Below are positions 24,499-33,744 of a stretch of DNA of 64,000 nt, piece by piece (position 1 is the stretch's first letter; each line of letters starts with the position of its first letter). The DNA lies in contig CAXXYD010000004.1 of NCBI GenBank assembly GCA_963675565.2, positions 310,001 through 374,000 of the forward strand. The letters run 5' to 3'. The notes beneath the pieces are model-generated. The model did not search any database. It was not told where the DNA came from and saw only the letters and a list, made by a program, of their open reading frames with translations. Both the position numbers and the translations under genes were made by a program. This DNA is from JARRKU01 sp963675565. Its GTDB lineage: Bacteria; Desulfobacterota; Desulfobacteria; Desulfobacterales; Desulfosarcinaceae.

Positions 24499-25443
24499 TC
24501 ATTTTCCAACCGGCTCATAGGCCGCATCTATCCCCCTCGGTTCAGTGTTCGCATCGCTCTGGTTGATAAAGTAAACCGCCACGTAATTGCCCACATCCCA
24601 GATTTTTTCGGACTCCAGTTCACGCTTGAAGTAGGGCATGGCAGTGCCCGTGATGCCGTTCATGATCTGGTAGTACAATATTCCGCCGCTGATCTCGCGG
24701 TTTTTTAAGATGGTGAAGTTCAGGGGCGGCGGGTAAATCCAGGGCTGAGCCTGCCCCATGCCGTCGCCCACCGGGCCGTGGCAGCCCAGGCAAAAGTCCT
24801 GGTAAATTTTGTGCCCCCGGGCCAGTCCGGCTTCAGTGGTGGGGTACGGATTGGGGACATCCCGCCATCCCTGGGGGATATGCGTATTGAGCCAGGCCAC
24901 ATTGGCGTCGGGACCGTCTTCGAATGCTTTCACCGCCTGGTCTTTCCAGAACCACTGGCGGGCCATGCGCGCATCGGCATGTTTGAGTCCCAGGCTCTGG
25001 ACATAACGAATCAACGGATCGATCTTGTCTGCGCCCAGAAACTCAAACGGCGGCATGATGGACAACGGCCGCGTGTATCGCGGATTGATAAAATGCGCCA
25101 TATGCCAGTCGTCGGGATGCTCCCCGCCGTCCTGAGAAAGGTCCGGGCCGGTACGTTGGGACCCCAGCAAGATGGGGTAATCGGCCACATAATCTCCGGC
25201 CTGGGCGATGCGTTCGGCGCCCAGCCCCCAGTCGATGGTGCGGATGGACTGGCTGTGGCAATAGACGCATCCATTGGCGATATAAGTTTTGCGCCCGACG
25301 GCCTCCACATCCGTACGCTGGCGAAACATCTGCGATGGTGCCGTCTTGCCGGTGTGCACAAAGGGCAAGACCACCACTATAAAAACAATGGTTGCCAGTA
25401 TCAGCAGGCTGCCGACCACAACAGCCAGGGGGGTCATTTTCAT
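24499..25443 (-). CDS. ccoO: cbb3-type oxidase CcoO-like subunit fused to a second heme c domain
   Basis: 314 residues. One N-terminal membrane helix, then a CcoO/FixO domain: GRKTYIANGCVYCHSQSIRT with heme site CVYCH (59-63), GSQRTGPDLSQDGG, DDWHMAHFINPR and SIMPPFEFL. Canonical CcoO ends at about 200 residues; here a second cytochrome c domain follows, with CLGCHGPVGDGMG (218-230) and a late GTAMPYF Met ligand. The added domain resembles the heme domains of CcoP. It overlaps ccoN by ATGA and passes electrons from a periplasmic donor to CcoN. Confidence 0.88.
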   Translation of the reverse strand: MKMTPLAVVVGSLLILATIVFIVVVLPFVHTGKTAPSQMFRQRTDVEAVGRKTYIANGCVYCHSQSIRTIDWGLGAERIAQAGDYVADYPILLGSQRTGPDLSQDGGEHPDDWHMAHFINPRYTRPLSIMPPFEFLGADKIDPLIRYVQSLGLKHADARMARQWFWKDQAVKAFEDGPDANVAWLNTHIPQGWRDVPNPYPTTEAGLARGHKIYQDFCLGCHGPVGDGMGQAQPWIYPPPLNFTILKNREISGGILYYQIMNGITGTAMPYFKRELESEKIWDVGNYVAVYFINQSDANTEPRGIDAAYEPVGK

Positions 25444-26810
25444 GACAGTACTCCGGTCTTGGTAAACAGGGAACGCACCACATTATAGAAACCCAGCAGG
25501 GCGGATGTAAAAATCATCAACCCCAGGCCTGCGCGCACCACATAGTAAACATGGATTTCCGGCAATACACGGTATACGGTTTCTCCATTGAGCCAGGCAT
25601 TGCCCTGAATCAGCCCGGCAATGGTAAGCACGATGGTAAAGCCCACCATGCCGATCAGCACCATCCAATATTGGAAATCGGCCAGAAAACGGCTGAACAG
25701 GGGACGGCCCGTCAGTTTGGGAACGGTGAAGTAAATGCCGCCAAGGGCGATCATTCCGGCGAAACCCAGTACTCCGATGTGGGCATGGGCCACCACCCAG
25801 TTGTTGAAGTGGGTCACGCGCTGCACATCGGGAAGGGCCATGAGCGAACCCTGGATGCTGACAAAAAAGTACATGATCGTACCGGTGAAAACGAATTTGG
25901 CTCCCACATCGGCATGGATTTCGCCCAGGCGGCCTTTGGCCGTGTACCAGATATTGATCAGGAATGCCATGACGGGAATCACCATGGCCACGCTGTCCAC
26001 AATGGCCACCACTTTAAGCCATGTGGGCACCGGCACCTGCAACAGGTGATGGGTGCCGATGTGGGTGTAGACCACAATCAGGGACCAGAATCCCAGCAGG
26101 GACAGGGTATGGCTGTACAGCGGATTGCGGGTTGCCCGGGGAATGATGTAGTAGGCCACGGCAGCCGAAAACGGCGTCAGCAGCAGCCCGAACACATTGT
26201 GGCCATAGAACCACAGCAGGATTGCATCAGGGATGCCCACCAGGGCGCCGCTGTCGGGTCGCCAAATCACATTGCCCAGGGCAAACGTGCAGGCGGTGAG
26301 AATCGTCCCGGCCAGCATGTACCACACCGAAACGTATAAGATGGGTTCCCGCCGGTGCTTCACCGTCATGATCAAATTGAAGAAAACCAGACCGAAGGCG
26401 GCCACCACGGCAATGTCGATAGGCCAGATCAGTTCGGCGTATTCCCGGCCCTGGGTCATGCCCATGGCCAGCGTGGCCACCAGCGCCACCAGCGCCAGGT
26501 TCCAGGCCCCGACGGTGAACAAGCCCAGCTTTTCACTGTACAGCCGGGTGCGCAACAGCCGCGGAAAGAAGTAAAACGCCGCCCCCAGCAGACCGGGGGT
26601 GACAAATCCGAACAGCACCAGGTTGACGTGGGTCGGACGCACCCGTCCGAAGACAATGCCCCCCATGTTGGCAAACAAATTGGGGGCGATCAGCTCGGTG
26701 GCTCCGAGTAAGCCATAAAAAGTCGCCACCATCATCCAAAAGGCCGAGGTCAGGCAAAACGCCTTGGATGTTGCATTCGTGGCCTGGATATCTTTCGTTT
26801 CAGCGTTCAA
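25440..26810 (-). CDS. ccoN: cbb3-type cytochrome oxidase catalytic subunit I
   Basis: 456 residues, about 12 membrane helices. Metal-ligand segments of heme-copper oxidases are present: THVNLVLFGFVTPG (low-spin heme His), WFYGHNVFGLLLTPFSAA (CuB His), THIGTHHLLQVP (CuB His pair) and NNWVVAHAHIGVLGFAGMI (heme His ligands). The pattern is of the C family (cbb3/NOR-like) rather than A-type; it reduces oxygen at the membrane. Start is a TTG at 26810 with AGAGGAG upstream. Nitric-oxide reductase is an alternative, but the neighbouring CcoO-type subunit argues for an oxidase. Confidence 0.9.
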   Translation of the reverse strand: MNAETKDIQATNATSKAFCLTSAFWMMVATFYGLLGATELIAPNLFANMGGIVFGRVRPTHVNLVLFGFVTPGLLGAAFYFFPRLLRTRLYSEKLGLFTVGAWNLALVALVATLAMGMTQGREYAELIWPIDIAVVAAFGLVFFNLIMTVKHRREPILYVSVWYMLAGTILTACTFALGNVIWRPDSGALVGIPDAILLWFYGHNVFGLLLTPFSAAVAYYIIPRATRNPLYSHTLSLLGFWSLIVVYTHIGTHHLLQVPVPTWLKVVAIVDSVAMVIPVMAFLINIWYTAKGRLGEIHADVGAKFVFTGTIMYFFVSIQGSLMALPDVQRVTHFNNWVVAHAHIGVLGFAGMIALGGIYFTVPKLTGRPLFSRFLADFQYWMVLIGMVGFTIVLTIAGLIQGNAWLNGETVYRVLPEIHVYYVVRAGLGLMIFTSALLGFYNVVRSLFTKTGVLS

Positions 26811-26826
26811 TAGTAGTTATTCTCCT

Positions 26827-27456
26827 CTAACTGTGGCACGCCAGCCAGCAATCCAGGTTGGCCCCCTTTTCCCGGTGACACTGCACGCAAAACCCCATCT
26901 TGAAGCGGTGGTCCTTGAGCCGGTCCATCTGCTTGACATTGCCATGGCATGTTTCACAGGCGATCTCCCGCTTGATGTGGCGCTGATGTTTGAACAATAC
27001 GTGCTCGGGAACATAGTATACCTTGCGCCAGGGGGTCGGTGTCCGGGTATTGAAATAGTTGTGTTCCTTTCGGATCTCGAAATGATTGGCAATAATATAA
27101 TTGTGGCAATAAAGGCACTTTTCCACCGGCGGCAGCCCCGGGTCGATGGACCGCTCCACATAGGGATGGCAAAACCGGCAGTCGATGGCCTTGATCCCGG
27201 CATGCAGCCGGTGGCTGAACGCAATGGGTTGCTGCAGCCCGATGCGGGTGGCCGGCGAAATATAGAAAAAGTAAAGGAATCCGAGCACCAGCAAAACAGA
27301 GAGGGCAATCAACGCAAAGGGGCCGCGGTTGGCCCAGATGGCGCCTGCTGTTTCTCCAAAAGCGGTGAAAAACCGCATGGGCCGGCCGCGCGTTCCGATG
27401 AGAATCGATACCACCAGCAGGGTGAACAGGGAGACGGCTGCGATCAGTATTTCCAT
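26827..27456 (-). CDS. actA: pentaheme cytochrome c, ActA-like subunit of alternative complex III
   Basis: About 209 residues. Two N-terminal hydrophobic helices precede a periplasmic domain with five heme sites: CRFCH, CLYCH, CETCH, CVQCH and a C-terminal CWLACH (an unusual CxxxCH). Histidines suited as distal ligands (FSHRLHAGIK, VLFKHQRH) lie between them. Five hemes plus a membrane anchor is the ActA signature. Start ATG 27456 overlaps the actF stop; a TTG one codon earlier is also possible. Electron flow would run from the ActB iron-sulfur clusters through these hemes. Confidence 0.9.
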   Translation of the reverse strand: MEILIAAVSLFTLLVVSILIGTRGRPMRFFTAFGETAGAIWANRGPFALIALSVLLVLGFLYFFYISPATRIGLQQPIAFSHRLHAGIKAIDCRFCHPYVERSIDPGLPPVEKCLYCHNYIIANHFEIRKEHNYFNTRTPTPWRKVYYVPEHVLFKHQRHIKREIACETCHGNVKQMDRLKDHRFKMGFCVQCHREKGANLDCWLACHS

Positions 27457-28670
27457 CAATGCCCCTCCCCTGCGGGCCTGAGCAGTTCAGGGAACTGCTT
27501 CAGGTAAGCGGCAAGCGACCACACCAGCAGGCCGAAAAAGCCCATGGCGACCCCCAGGTCGATCCAGCTCAGCGGCAGGGCAACGGCGCCGGGATAAAAC
27601 GCGGGTGCCAGCAGGAGAAAATGCTCCAGCCACATGCCGATAATGATGGTGGTGCAGATGATGATCATGCCCGCCGGAAGGGTCTTCATCCTCTTGTTGA
27701 TCAGAATCAGGAAGGGGCCGATGAAACAGACGGCGAATACGGTCCAGGCCAGTGCACGCCAGGGGTCGGTCATGGTGCGTTCGATCACATAGGCGGTCTC
27801 TTCTGAGATGTTGCCGTACCAGATCACCACGAACTGGGCATAGAAAAAGTCAGCCCATACCAGGCAGAACGCGAAGAAAAGCTTGCCGATATCATGAAAC
27901 TGATCGGGCCTGAGCCGAAAAGCGGTGTGTGGACTCAAGTGCAATACGGCGGACAGGATGATCAGCGCCCCGAACCCCACATAAATGGCTTTGACAAAGG
28001 AATAGGCCCCGAAAAGGGTTGAATACCAATGCGGATCGGCGCTCATCACCAGGTCGTATCCCAGAAGCGAGAGCACAACGGCAAAGGCCAGCATATAAAG
28101 CAGGCCGCAGGCCATCATTCTTTTCTTGAATTGCGGTTCATCCGGCGGATTTTTCAGCCAGCGCTGCCGGAGCATCTCTCCGAGCTTTCCCCGAGTGCCG
28201 CCGGTGCTCAGTTTAAAGTACAGGGCGTGGTACAGATAGGCGAAGCCAAGCCCATAGAGCACCAGCAGGCCGGCCACATCCCGGGAAAACATGAAAGGCA
28301 GATTGAGCCACACTTCCTTGCCGTGCAGATCGTGGTGCAGCCACGGGAAGACATGGTCCCGACCCAGGAATAAAAGCATGAAAAGAATGAGGGAAAGCGG
28401 AAAAAAGGCGGTGAACGCCTCCGCCAGGCCGGCCAGGGGGCTGCTCCAGCGGGCCCCCACCGCATTCATCAGCGTGGAAAAAAGAACCGCCCCGTGGGCC
28501 ATGGCAGCAAACAGCAGAAGATTGATTAGATAAGCCTGCCATGCTTTTTCCACAAGACCGGAGGTCACGTGAACCAGGAAAATGATCAAGCCGGCCGCTG
28601 CAAAAAGCAGGGGGATCACCGTGGTCCAGACGGTGATGGTCTTAGCGGATTGTTTTTGATTTTGCTTCAT
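27456..28670 (-). CDS. actF: integral membrane subunit ActF of alternative complex III
   Basis: 404 residues with about ten membrane helices. LINLLLFAAMAHGAVLFSTL, FPWLHHDLHGKEVWLNLPF, a SADPHWYSTLFGAYSFVKAI segment and DQFHDIGKLFFAFCLVWADF match the ActF proteins (related to NrfD-type ActC). It probably contributes to the membrane arm, possibly proton translocation. ATG 28670 preceded by GAGGAAT. Located after actD and overlapping actA by one base. Confidence 0.85.
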   Translation of the reverse strand: MKQNQKQSAKTITVWTTVIPLLFAAAGLIIFLVHVTSGLVEKAWQAYLINLLLFAAMAHGAVLFSTLMNAVGARWSSPLAGLAEAFTAFFPLSLILFMLLFLGRDHVFPWLHHDLHGKEVWLNLPFMFSRDVAGLLVLYGLGFAYLYHALYFKLSTGGTRGKLGEMLRQRWLKNPPDEPQFKKRMMACGLLYMLAFAVVLSLLGYDLVMSADPHWYSTLFGAYSFVKAIYVGFGALIILSAVLHLSPHTAFRLRPDQFHDIGKLFFAFCLVWADFFYAQFVVIWYGNISEETAYVIERTMTDPWRALAWTVFAVCFIGPFLILINKRMKTLPAGMIIICTTIIIGMWLEHFLLLAPAFYPGAVALPLSWIDLGVAMGFFGLLVWSLAAYLKQFPELLRPAGEGH

Positions 28671-28687
28671 ATTCCTCGACCTGGCGC

Positions 28688-29230
28688 TCATGATCCGGAG
28701 GCTCGGCCATCAGCCCCGTTGGCATCGGAGGGCTTGATTTGAGCCCCTTCGGTTTTAAAAAAATCAGACAGCCCGATCTTCTCATCGGGCAGGCAGCTGG
28801 CCAGTACGCCGAATCGGTTGCCGCTGAAGGTGGATTGGTAATCCTGGGAAACCTTGAACCGCGGAAGGCGCGCCTGGGAAATGATGCCCAGTACGTTGCC
28901 GAAAACGGCAAACAGAATGGTAAACTCGAATCCCACAATAAAAAAAGGCACAAGGGCCACCACCGGTTTGCCGCTGACGATCAAGCTCCAGCGGGTTGCC
29001 GTAAAGGCCGCAAATAGAAAACCGGTGAGAAATCCGGTGATACCGCCGGCCAGGGTAAACCAGCCCACCTTGCTTTTGGGCAATTGCAGGGCATCGGCAA
29101 TGATATGGCTGGGAATGGGGCTGTGGACCCGCTCCAGTTGATACGGCGACTGGCGCAGCCCCCGAATGGCCGAAGCCACCTGCTCCTCTGAACTGAAGAT
29201 ACCCATCAGGGATATGCGATCAGTGGTCAT
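28688..29230 (-). CDS. actD: ActD subunit of alternative complex III (DUF3341)
   Basis: 180 residues from ATG 29230 (GGGAGGGGC upstream). N-terminal soluble domain (MGIFSSEEQVASAIRGLR, ending LERVHSPIPSH) followed by two membrane helices (GWFTLAGGITGFLTGFLFAA and VALVPFFIVGFEFTILFAV), then a C-terminal tail with FKVSQDYQSTFSGNRFGV. This is the DUF3341/ActD pattern. It overlaps the actC stop by 11 bp and is a structural subunit without cofactors. Confidence 0.9.
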   Translation of the reverse strand: MTTDRISLMGIFSSEEQVASAIRGLRQSPYQLERVHSPIPSHIIADALQLPKSKVGWFTLAGGITGFLTGFLFAAFTATRWSLIVSGKPVVALVPFFIVGFEFTILFAVFGNVLGIISQARLPRFKVSQDYQSTFSGNRFGVLASCLPDEKIGLSDFFKTEGAQIKPSDANGADGRASGS

Positions 29231-30536
29231 GAGCCCCTCCCGCATGCACGGTTTCTTTCATTTCCGTCATGGAGACCGATGGCATATGTTTCACAAAGAG
29301 CAGGAACAGGAAGAAAAAGAGGCAGAAACTGCCGATCATGATACCGAACTCCACCAGCGTGGGCCGATAGAGGCCCCAGGCGTATGGTAGAAAATCGTGG
29401 GCCACACTGCCGATGATGATCACGAAACGCTCATACCACATGCCCACATTGACCAGAATGCAAATGACCATCAACCAGAGGATGCGGGTGCGCACCTTTT
29501 TGAAGAGAAAAAACAGCGGAAAGACGGTGTTGCAAACCACCATGATCCAGTATTCCAGGGCGTAGTCGCCAAAGGCCCGCCAGCGGAAGGTCTCCATTTC
29601 CACGCTGTTATGGCTGTACCAGGCGATAAAAACCTCGGTGCTGTATGCAAACCCGACGATCAGCCCGGTAAACACGATGGTCTTGGCCACCTGTTCAAGG
29701 ACCTTCATGGTGATGATCTCCTGCAGGTTGAAAATCTTGCGCAGGGGAATCATCAGGGTCACCACCATGGCCAGTCCGCTGTGGATGGCGCCGGCCACAA
29801 AATAGGGTGCGAAGATGGTGGTGTGCCAGCCGGGCACCACCCCGAGGGCAAAGTCCCAGGATACCACGCTGTGCACGGATATCACCAGGGGAGTGGCCAG
29901 GGCGGCAAAAAACAGATAGCCGCGGGCATAGTGGCGCCACTGTTCGAACTCCCCGGTCCATCCCATGGCCAGAACCGAAAAAATCCGCCGCCGGACGCCC
30001 TGTGCGCGATCTCTGATAATGGCCAGATCGGGCAGCATGCCGGTGTACCAGAACAGGGAACTCACCGTGAGATAGGTGCTGATGGCCACCACGTCAAACA
30101 TCAGCGGCGACTGGAAATTGGGCCACAGGAACCGCTGGTTCGGAAAAGGCAGCATATAAAAAACCATCCATACGCGGCCCAGGTGAATGAAGGGGTACAG
30201 CCCGGCGGTACAGACGGCGAAAACCGTCATGGTCTCGGCCGCCCGGGCAATGGGGTTGCGCCAGCCGGCCCGGAACAGGTGCAAAATGGCGGATATCAGG
30301 GTCCCTGAATGGGCGATCCCCACCCAGAAGACAAAATTGATCAGGTAGGTGCCCCAATGAACCGGGTTGTTCTGCCCGGCCACGCCAATGCCCAGAAGGA
30401 TCTGGTAAAGCCAGCAACCGGCACCCATCAGGATCCCCAGAAAAAGCAGCCCAATGGTGACCCAATACCCTTTTCCCGGCGGGCTCAAGGTATTGATAAC
30501 AGCGTCGTCTATTTTTTCGTAGGTTAAAGCGGTCAT
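29220..30536 (-). CDS. actC: NrfD/PsrC-like membrane subunit ActC of alternative complex III
   Basis: 438 residues, about ten membrane helices, quinol-interacting subunit of the NrfD/PsrC family. GKGYWVTIGLLFLGILMGAG, WVGIAHSGTLISAILHLFRA, HFAFRWRAFGDYALE-like segment (MVVCNTVFPLFFLFKKVRT) and GMWYERFVIIIGSVAHDFLP are typical of ActC. ATG 30536 with AAAGGAAA upstream; the longer frame to 30617 overlaps the actB stop region and lacks support. Quinol oxidation is expected at the ActB/ActC interface. Confidence 0.92.
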   Translation of the reverse strand: MTALTYEKIDDAVINTLSPPGKGYWVTIGLLFLGILMGAGCWLYQILLGIGVAGQNNPVHWGTYLINFVFWVGIAHSGTLISAILHLFRAGWRNPIARAAETMTVFAVCTAGLYPFIHLGRVWMVFYMLPFPNQRFLWPNFQSPLMFDVVAISTYLTVSSLFWYTGMLPDLAIIRDRAQGVRRRIFSVLAMGWTGEFEQWRHYARGYLFFAALATPLVISVHSVVSWDFALGVVPGWHTTIFAPYFVAGAIHSGLAMVVTLMIPLRKIFNLQEIITMKVLEQVAKTIVFTGLIVGFAYSTEVFIAWYSHNSVEMETFRWRAFGDYALEYWIMVVCNTVFPLFFLFKKVRTRILWLMVICILVNVGMWYERFVIIIGSVAHDFLPYAWGLYRPTLVEFGIMIGSFCLFFFLFLLFVKHMPSVSMTEMKETVHAGGAHDH

Positions 30537-30617
30537 GGTTTCCTTTTGCCCATTGCGCATTGCATCTGCCGTGCAAACCCGTTGCGGGCAACCGCCGGCA
30601 CGATCCTTACAAACCAT

Positions 30618-33566
30618 TTACAACGTCTGAACGACCTTCTTCAGATAAATCACCGCCGGCTTGGTGTTCAGATAGCCCATCACCTGGTAGGCCCTGGGAC
30701 CGTTCATCAGCTTTCTCACCGCGCTGTCCGGGTCCATGAGATTGCCGAAATACAGGGCGTTGGTAGGGCAGGTCTGGACACATGCCGGAATCACCTCTCC
30801 GTCCCGGATGGACCGCTTTTCATTCTTGGCCTCATCGTGGGCGGCCTTGATGCGCTGCACGCAGAAAGAGCATTTTTCCATCACCCCCTTGCTGCGCACC
30901 GTCACATTGGGATTGAGCTGCATCTGCAGCGGCTCGGGCCACTTCCAATCGTACCAGTTGAATCGACGCACCTTGTACGGGCAGTTCTGAGCGCAGAAAC
31001 GGGTGCCGATGCAGCGGTTGTAAATTTGATTGTTGAGTCCCTCTTTGGAATGGTGGGGGGCATAGACCGGGCAGACCGACTCGCAGGGGGCATTGTCGCA
31101 GTGCTGGCACATCATGGGCAGGAAAATGGACTTGGCCGGATCGTCCTGGTCATGATAGCGCTCGATGCGAATCCAGGCCATTTCACGCCCTTTGGCAATC
31201 TGTTTCTCACCGGCGATACCGACGTTGTTCTCGGCATAGCAGGCCGCCACGCAGGCACTGCAGCCGATACAGCGATCCAGGTCCACCACCATCCCCCACC
31301 GGTAGGTGTCATGTTCATGGGCCGGGTAGATATCCCGGTGATGATCATACCCCTGGGGAAGTGGCAACGTGAACGGAAAATCGTTCATGGCGAGCCCGTT
31401 GCCCGCCTCCTCCGGTTCCGAAATCGATTTCAGGGAAGCGGTCAAAGCGATCTTGCGATGGTGCTGGTCCAGGCTGCCCGAAACGGAGGCCAGAATTTGC
31501 CGCTTGCCGGCCCCTGAAATGGATCGGACTGCCACGCGGCATACCGGGGCGCCGGACCGGGGTTCGGTTTCCGCTCCCGCCAGTTTTACGGGGTTGGCCC
31601 CCCGGCCCCGGGCATAGCGGCCGAAGCGGGCATGTCCCTGCCCCATGGGAATGACAATGGCTTTTGCATCCAGTCCGCCATAGGCCACAACCGGCAGTTG
31701 GATCTCGCCGTGGTCGGTTTTTATATCGACCCGGTCGCCGTCCACCCAATGATTGGCAGCCATGACATCAGGGTGGACCCAGGCCAATGTCTGCCAGGAA
31801 ACCAGGGATACAGGATCCGGAATCTCGGAAAGCCAGGGACGGTTGGCGCCGCGCCCATCCAGATGGCGCAGGGAAGGTGCCAGGTATATATTGAGGGTTT
31901 CCGGATCAGGGGCGGCAACCGCCTGGACACGGCGGGTCAGTTCGGCGGCCAGCTTGCGGTCCAGTTTCAAAACAGGTTTGGAAACCTGCCGGTCGGCGAC
32001 AAACCGGCCGCCGTCCTGCATCATTTTGGTCCAGTCGTCTTCGGTACCGATCAGGCCCTGATCGACCAGTTGCCGGATCATGTACTTGCGGTAGTCCCCG
32101 GAGGGCCGCTGCCCCTCAGGCATCAGTTTCAGGAAGAAATCGCCGATGGCCGCAACCGGCGTGAATTTTCCCATGACCGGTTGCACGATGGCCTTGGTGG
32201 CCTGTTTGCTCTCATATACATCCCAGGATTCCAACGGATGTTGAATGGGGATTATCAGGTCCGCGGCGGCTGCAGTTTCATCCATATAGCAACTGAATGC
32301 CACCACAAACGTCTCTTTTGCGCCCAGAGCCCCGGCCACCTTGCTTTGCGGGGAAGCACTGTAAAGAGGATTGACATTGTGCAGCATCAAAAGCCCCGGA
32401 GGGCTGTCCATGCAACGGCCCCAGAACGTCTCCATCGCCAAGCGGGAGTCGGCGATCTCCACACGATGCCGCTGGTCGAAGTCAATCAGGGACAATGTCG
32501 GATCATCAAGGGTATTGAGTATGACCACAGCCAGATCGAGGGCGGCATCCATCGTCCCCTGGCAGGCGGAACCCGAACCCAGCAACAGCGGCCGGCTGGC
32601 GCTTCTGACGCGCTGGACCAGTCTTTCCAGGTCCCCGGCGGCAATGCCCGTTTCCACAGAGACGGATTCGAATGTATACGCCGATGTAAGGGCTTCGATC
32701 CCCGATTTGAAACCCGCGGACAACCGCCGCGCCTTGCCGCTCTGAATCATCTGGTTCAGCAGCAGGAGGGCGACGGATAATTCGCTGCCCGGCCGGCAGG
32801 CCAGCCACTGGTCGGCATTGAGCCCGGTGAGCGACTGGTACGGACTCACATGGGCAAAGAAGCCTTTTTTGCCTCTGTCCACGGCGTGCATGGTTTTAAA
32901 CTGGCGCGCGTATTCAACGGGCGAGAGCCATGTTTCCAAAAAATCGGCCCCGAAGCCGATCAGCAGGTCGGAGCGGTCCAGCCGGAAGCCGGGCAGGCAA
33001 GCCTTGCCGTAAACTTGCTGGTGGGCATATTTCAGGGACTCGAAAGCAAAGGGTTCATAAATGCGCAGTTTGCCGGAGCCGTATTGGGATAAAACGGATC
33101 TGAACAGATCCAGCAGGGTGTCTCCCGAAACCTCGGTGACCATGGCGATGCCGTCGGGCCCTCTGGCGGCCGAGCGCTCCAGATGTTGGCGAACAAGTTT
33201 TTCGGCATCGGGAAAAGAAATAGGTTCCAATCCGTTATCCGTTTTGCGCAGGCAGGTGGTCAGGCGGTCCGGATTATAGAGCCCCTGCAGGGCGGCCTGG
33301 CCCCGGACGCAAAGTTTACCCCGGTTGATCGGATTCAGGGAGTTGCCTTCCAGCTTGATCACCCGGCCCTCGCGGTTTTTCGCCAATACACCGCAGCCGG
33401 CCGGACACTCGCGGCATGTGGAGGCATACCAGGTGGCCTGTCCGGAAACCATGTCATCCGGCGCATGCACCAGGGTGAAAAGGTTCTTTTCAGGATTGGA
33501 AGTGCATCCGGCGGCCACTGCCGCGCTTCCCAGGCCGGTGATCTTAAGAAACGTTCTCCGATCCAT
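30618..33566 (-). CDS. actB: iron-sulfur/molybdopterin-like subunit ActB of alternative complex III
   Basis: 982 residues. The N-terminus MDRRTFLKITGLGSAAVAAG has a twin-Arg motif and ends in Cys21, a lipobox-like site. Residues 40-760 resemble the molybdopterin oxidoreductase fold, and Cys51, 54, 58 and 86 (CRECPAGC...LCVRG) could still hold a 4Fe-4S cluster. From about 790 on is a ferredoxin-like domain with four Cys groups (CIGCSACVAACYAENN, CQHCDNAPCESVCP, CIGTRFCAQNCP, CSFCVQRI with CVQTCP). ActB proteins lack a bound Mo cofactor. First gene of the cluster; moves electrons from quinol towards ActA. Confidence 0.92.
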   Translation of the reverse strand: MDRRTFLKITGLGSAAVAAGCTSNPEKNLFTLVHAPDDMVSGQATWYASTCRECPAGCGVLAKNREGRVIKLEGNSLNPINRGKLCVRGQAALQGLYNPDRLTTCLRKTDNGLEPISFPDAEKLVRQHLERSAARGPDGIAMVTEVSGDTLLDLFRSVLSQYGSGKLRIYEPFAFESLKYAHQQVYGKACLPGFRLDRSDLLIGFGADFLETWLSPVEYARQFKTMHAVDRGKKGFFAHVSPYQSLTGLNADQWLACRPGSELSVALLLLNQMIQSGKARRLSAGFKSGIEALTSAYTFESVSVETGIAAGDLERLVQRVRSASRPLLLGSGSACQGTMDAALDLAVVILNTLDDPTLSLIDFDQRHRVEIADSRLAMETFWGRCMDSPPGLLMLHNVNPLYSASPQSKVAGALGAKETFVVAFSCYMDETAAAADLIIPIQHPLESWDVYESKQATKAIVQPVMGKFTPVAAIGDFFLKLMPEGQRPSGDYRKYMIRQLVDQGLIGTEDDWTKMMQDGGRFVADRQVSKPVLKLDRKLAAELTRRVQAVAAPDPETLNIYLAPSLRHLDGRGANRPWLSEIPDPVSLVSWQTLAWVHPDVMAANHWVDGDRVDIKTDHGEIQLPVVAYGGLDAKAIVIPMGQGHARFGRYARGRGANPVKLAGAETEPRSGAPVCRVAVRSISGAGKRQILASVSGSLDQHHRKIALTASLKSISEPEEAGNGLAMNDFPFTLPLPQGYDHHRDIYPAHEHDTYRWGMVVDLDRCIGCSACVAACYAENNVGIAGEKQIAKGREMAWIRIERYHDQDDPAKSIFLPMMCQHCDNAPCESVCPVYAPHHSKEGLNNQIYNRCIGTRFCAQNCPYKVRRFNWYDWKWPEPLQMQLNPNVTVRSKGVMEKCSFCVQRIKAAHDEAKNEKRSIRDGEVIPACVQTCPTNALYFGNLMDPDSAVRKLMNGPRAYQVMGYLNTKPAVIYLKKVVQTL

Positions 33567-33715
33567 CTGCCCTGCCTAACGGTAATCTAAAGCGTTTGAT
33601 CGTATCCTGTCCGTGTTCGCTGTGCATTGCCGGCTGCCCGGGAACATGCGCTTAACTGCGCCCGGCTCTCAGAATAAAAGGGGCTGCAACGAACGGAAAG
33701 TGAAGGGTTAGATTA

Positions 33716-33744
33716 CAATTACAATAGCTTTGGCCCTATGTCAA
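33716..33744 (-). promoter_or_regulatory. candidate promoter of the actB cluster
   Basis: On the minus strand a consensus TTGACA (33739-33744) is followed at 17 bp by TAATTG, within an A/T-rich stretch. It lies about 150 bp upstream of actB and just after the stop of the preceding gene. Weak -10; the only obvious candidate in the 178-bp gap. Confidence 0.35.
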
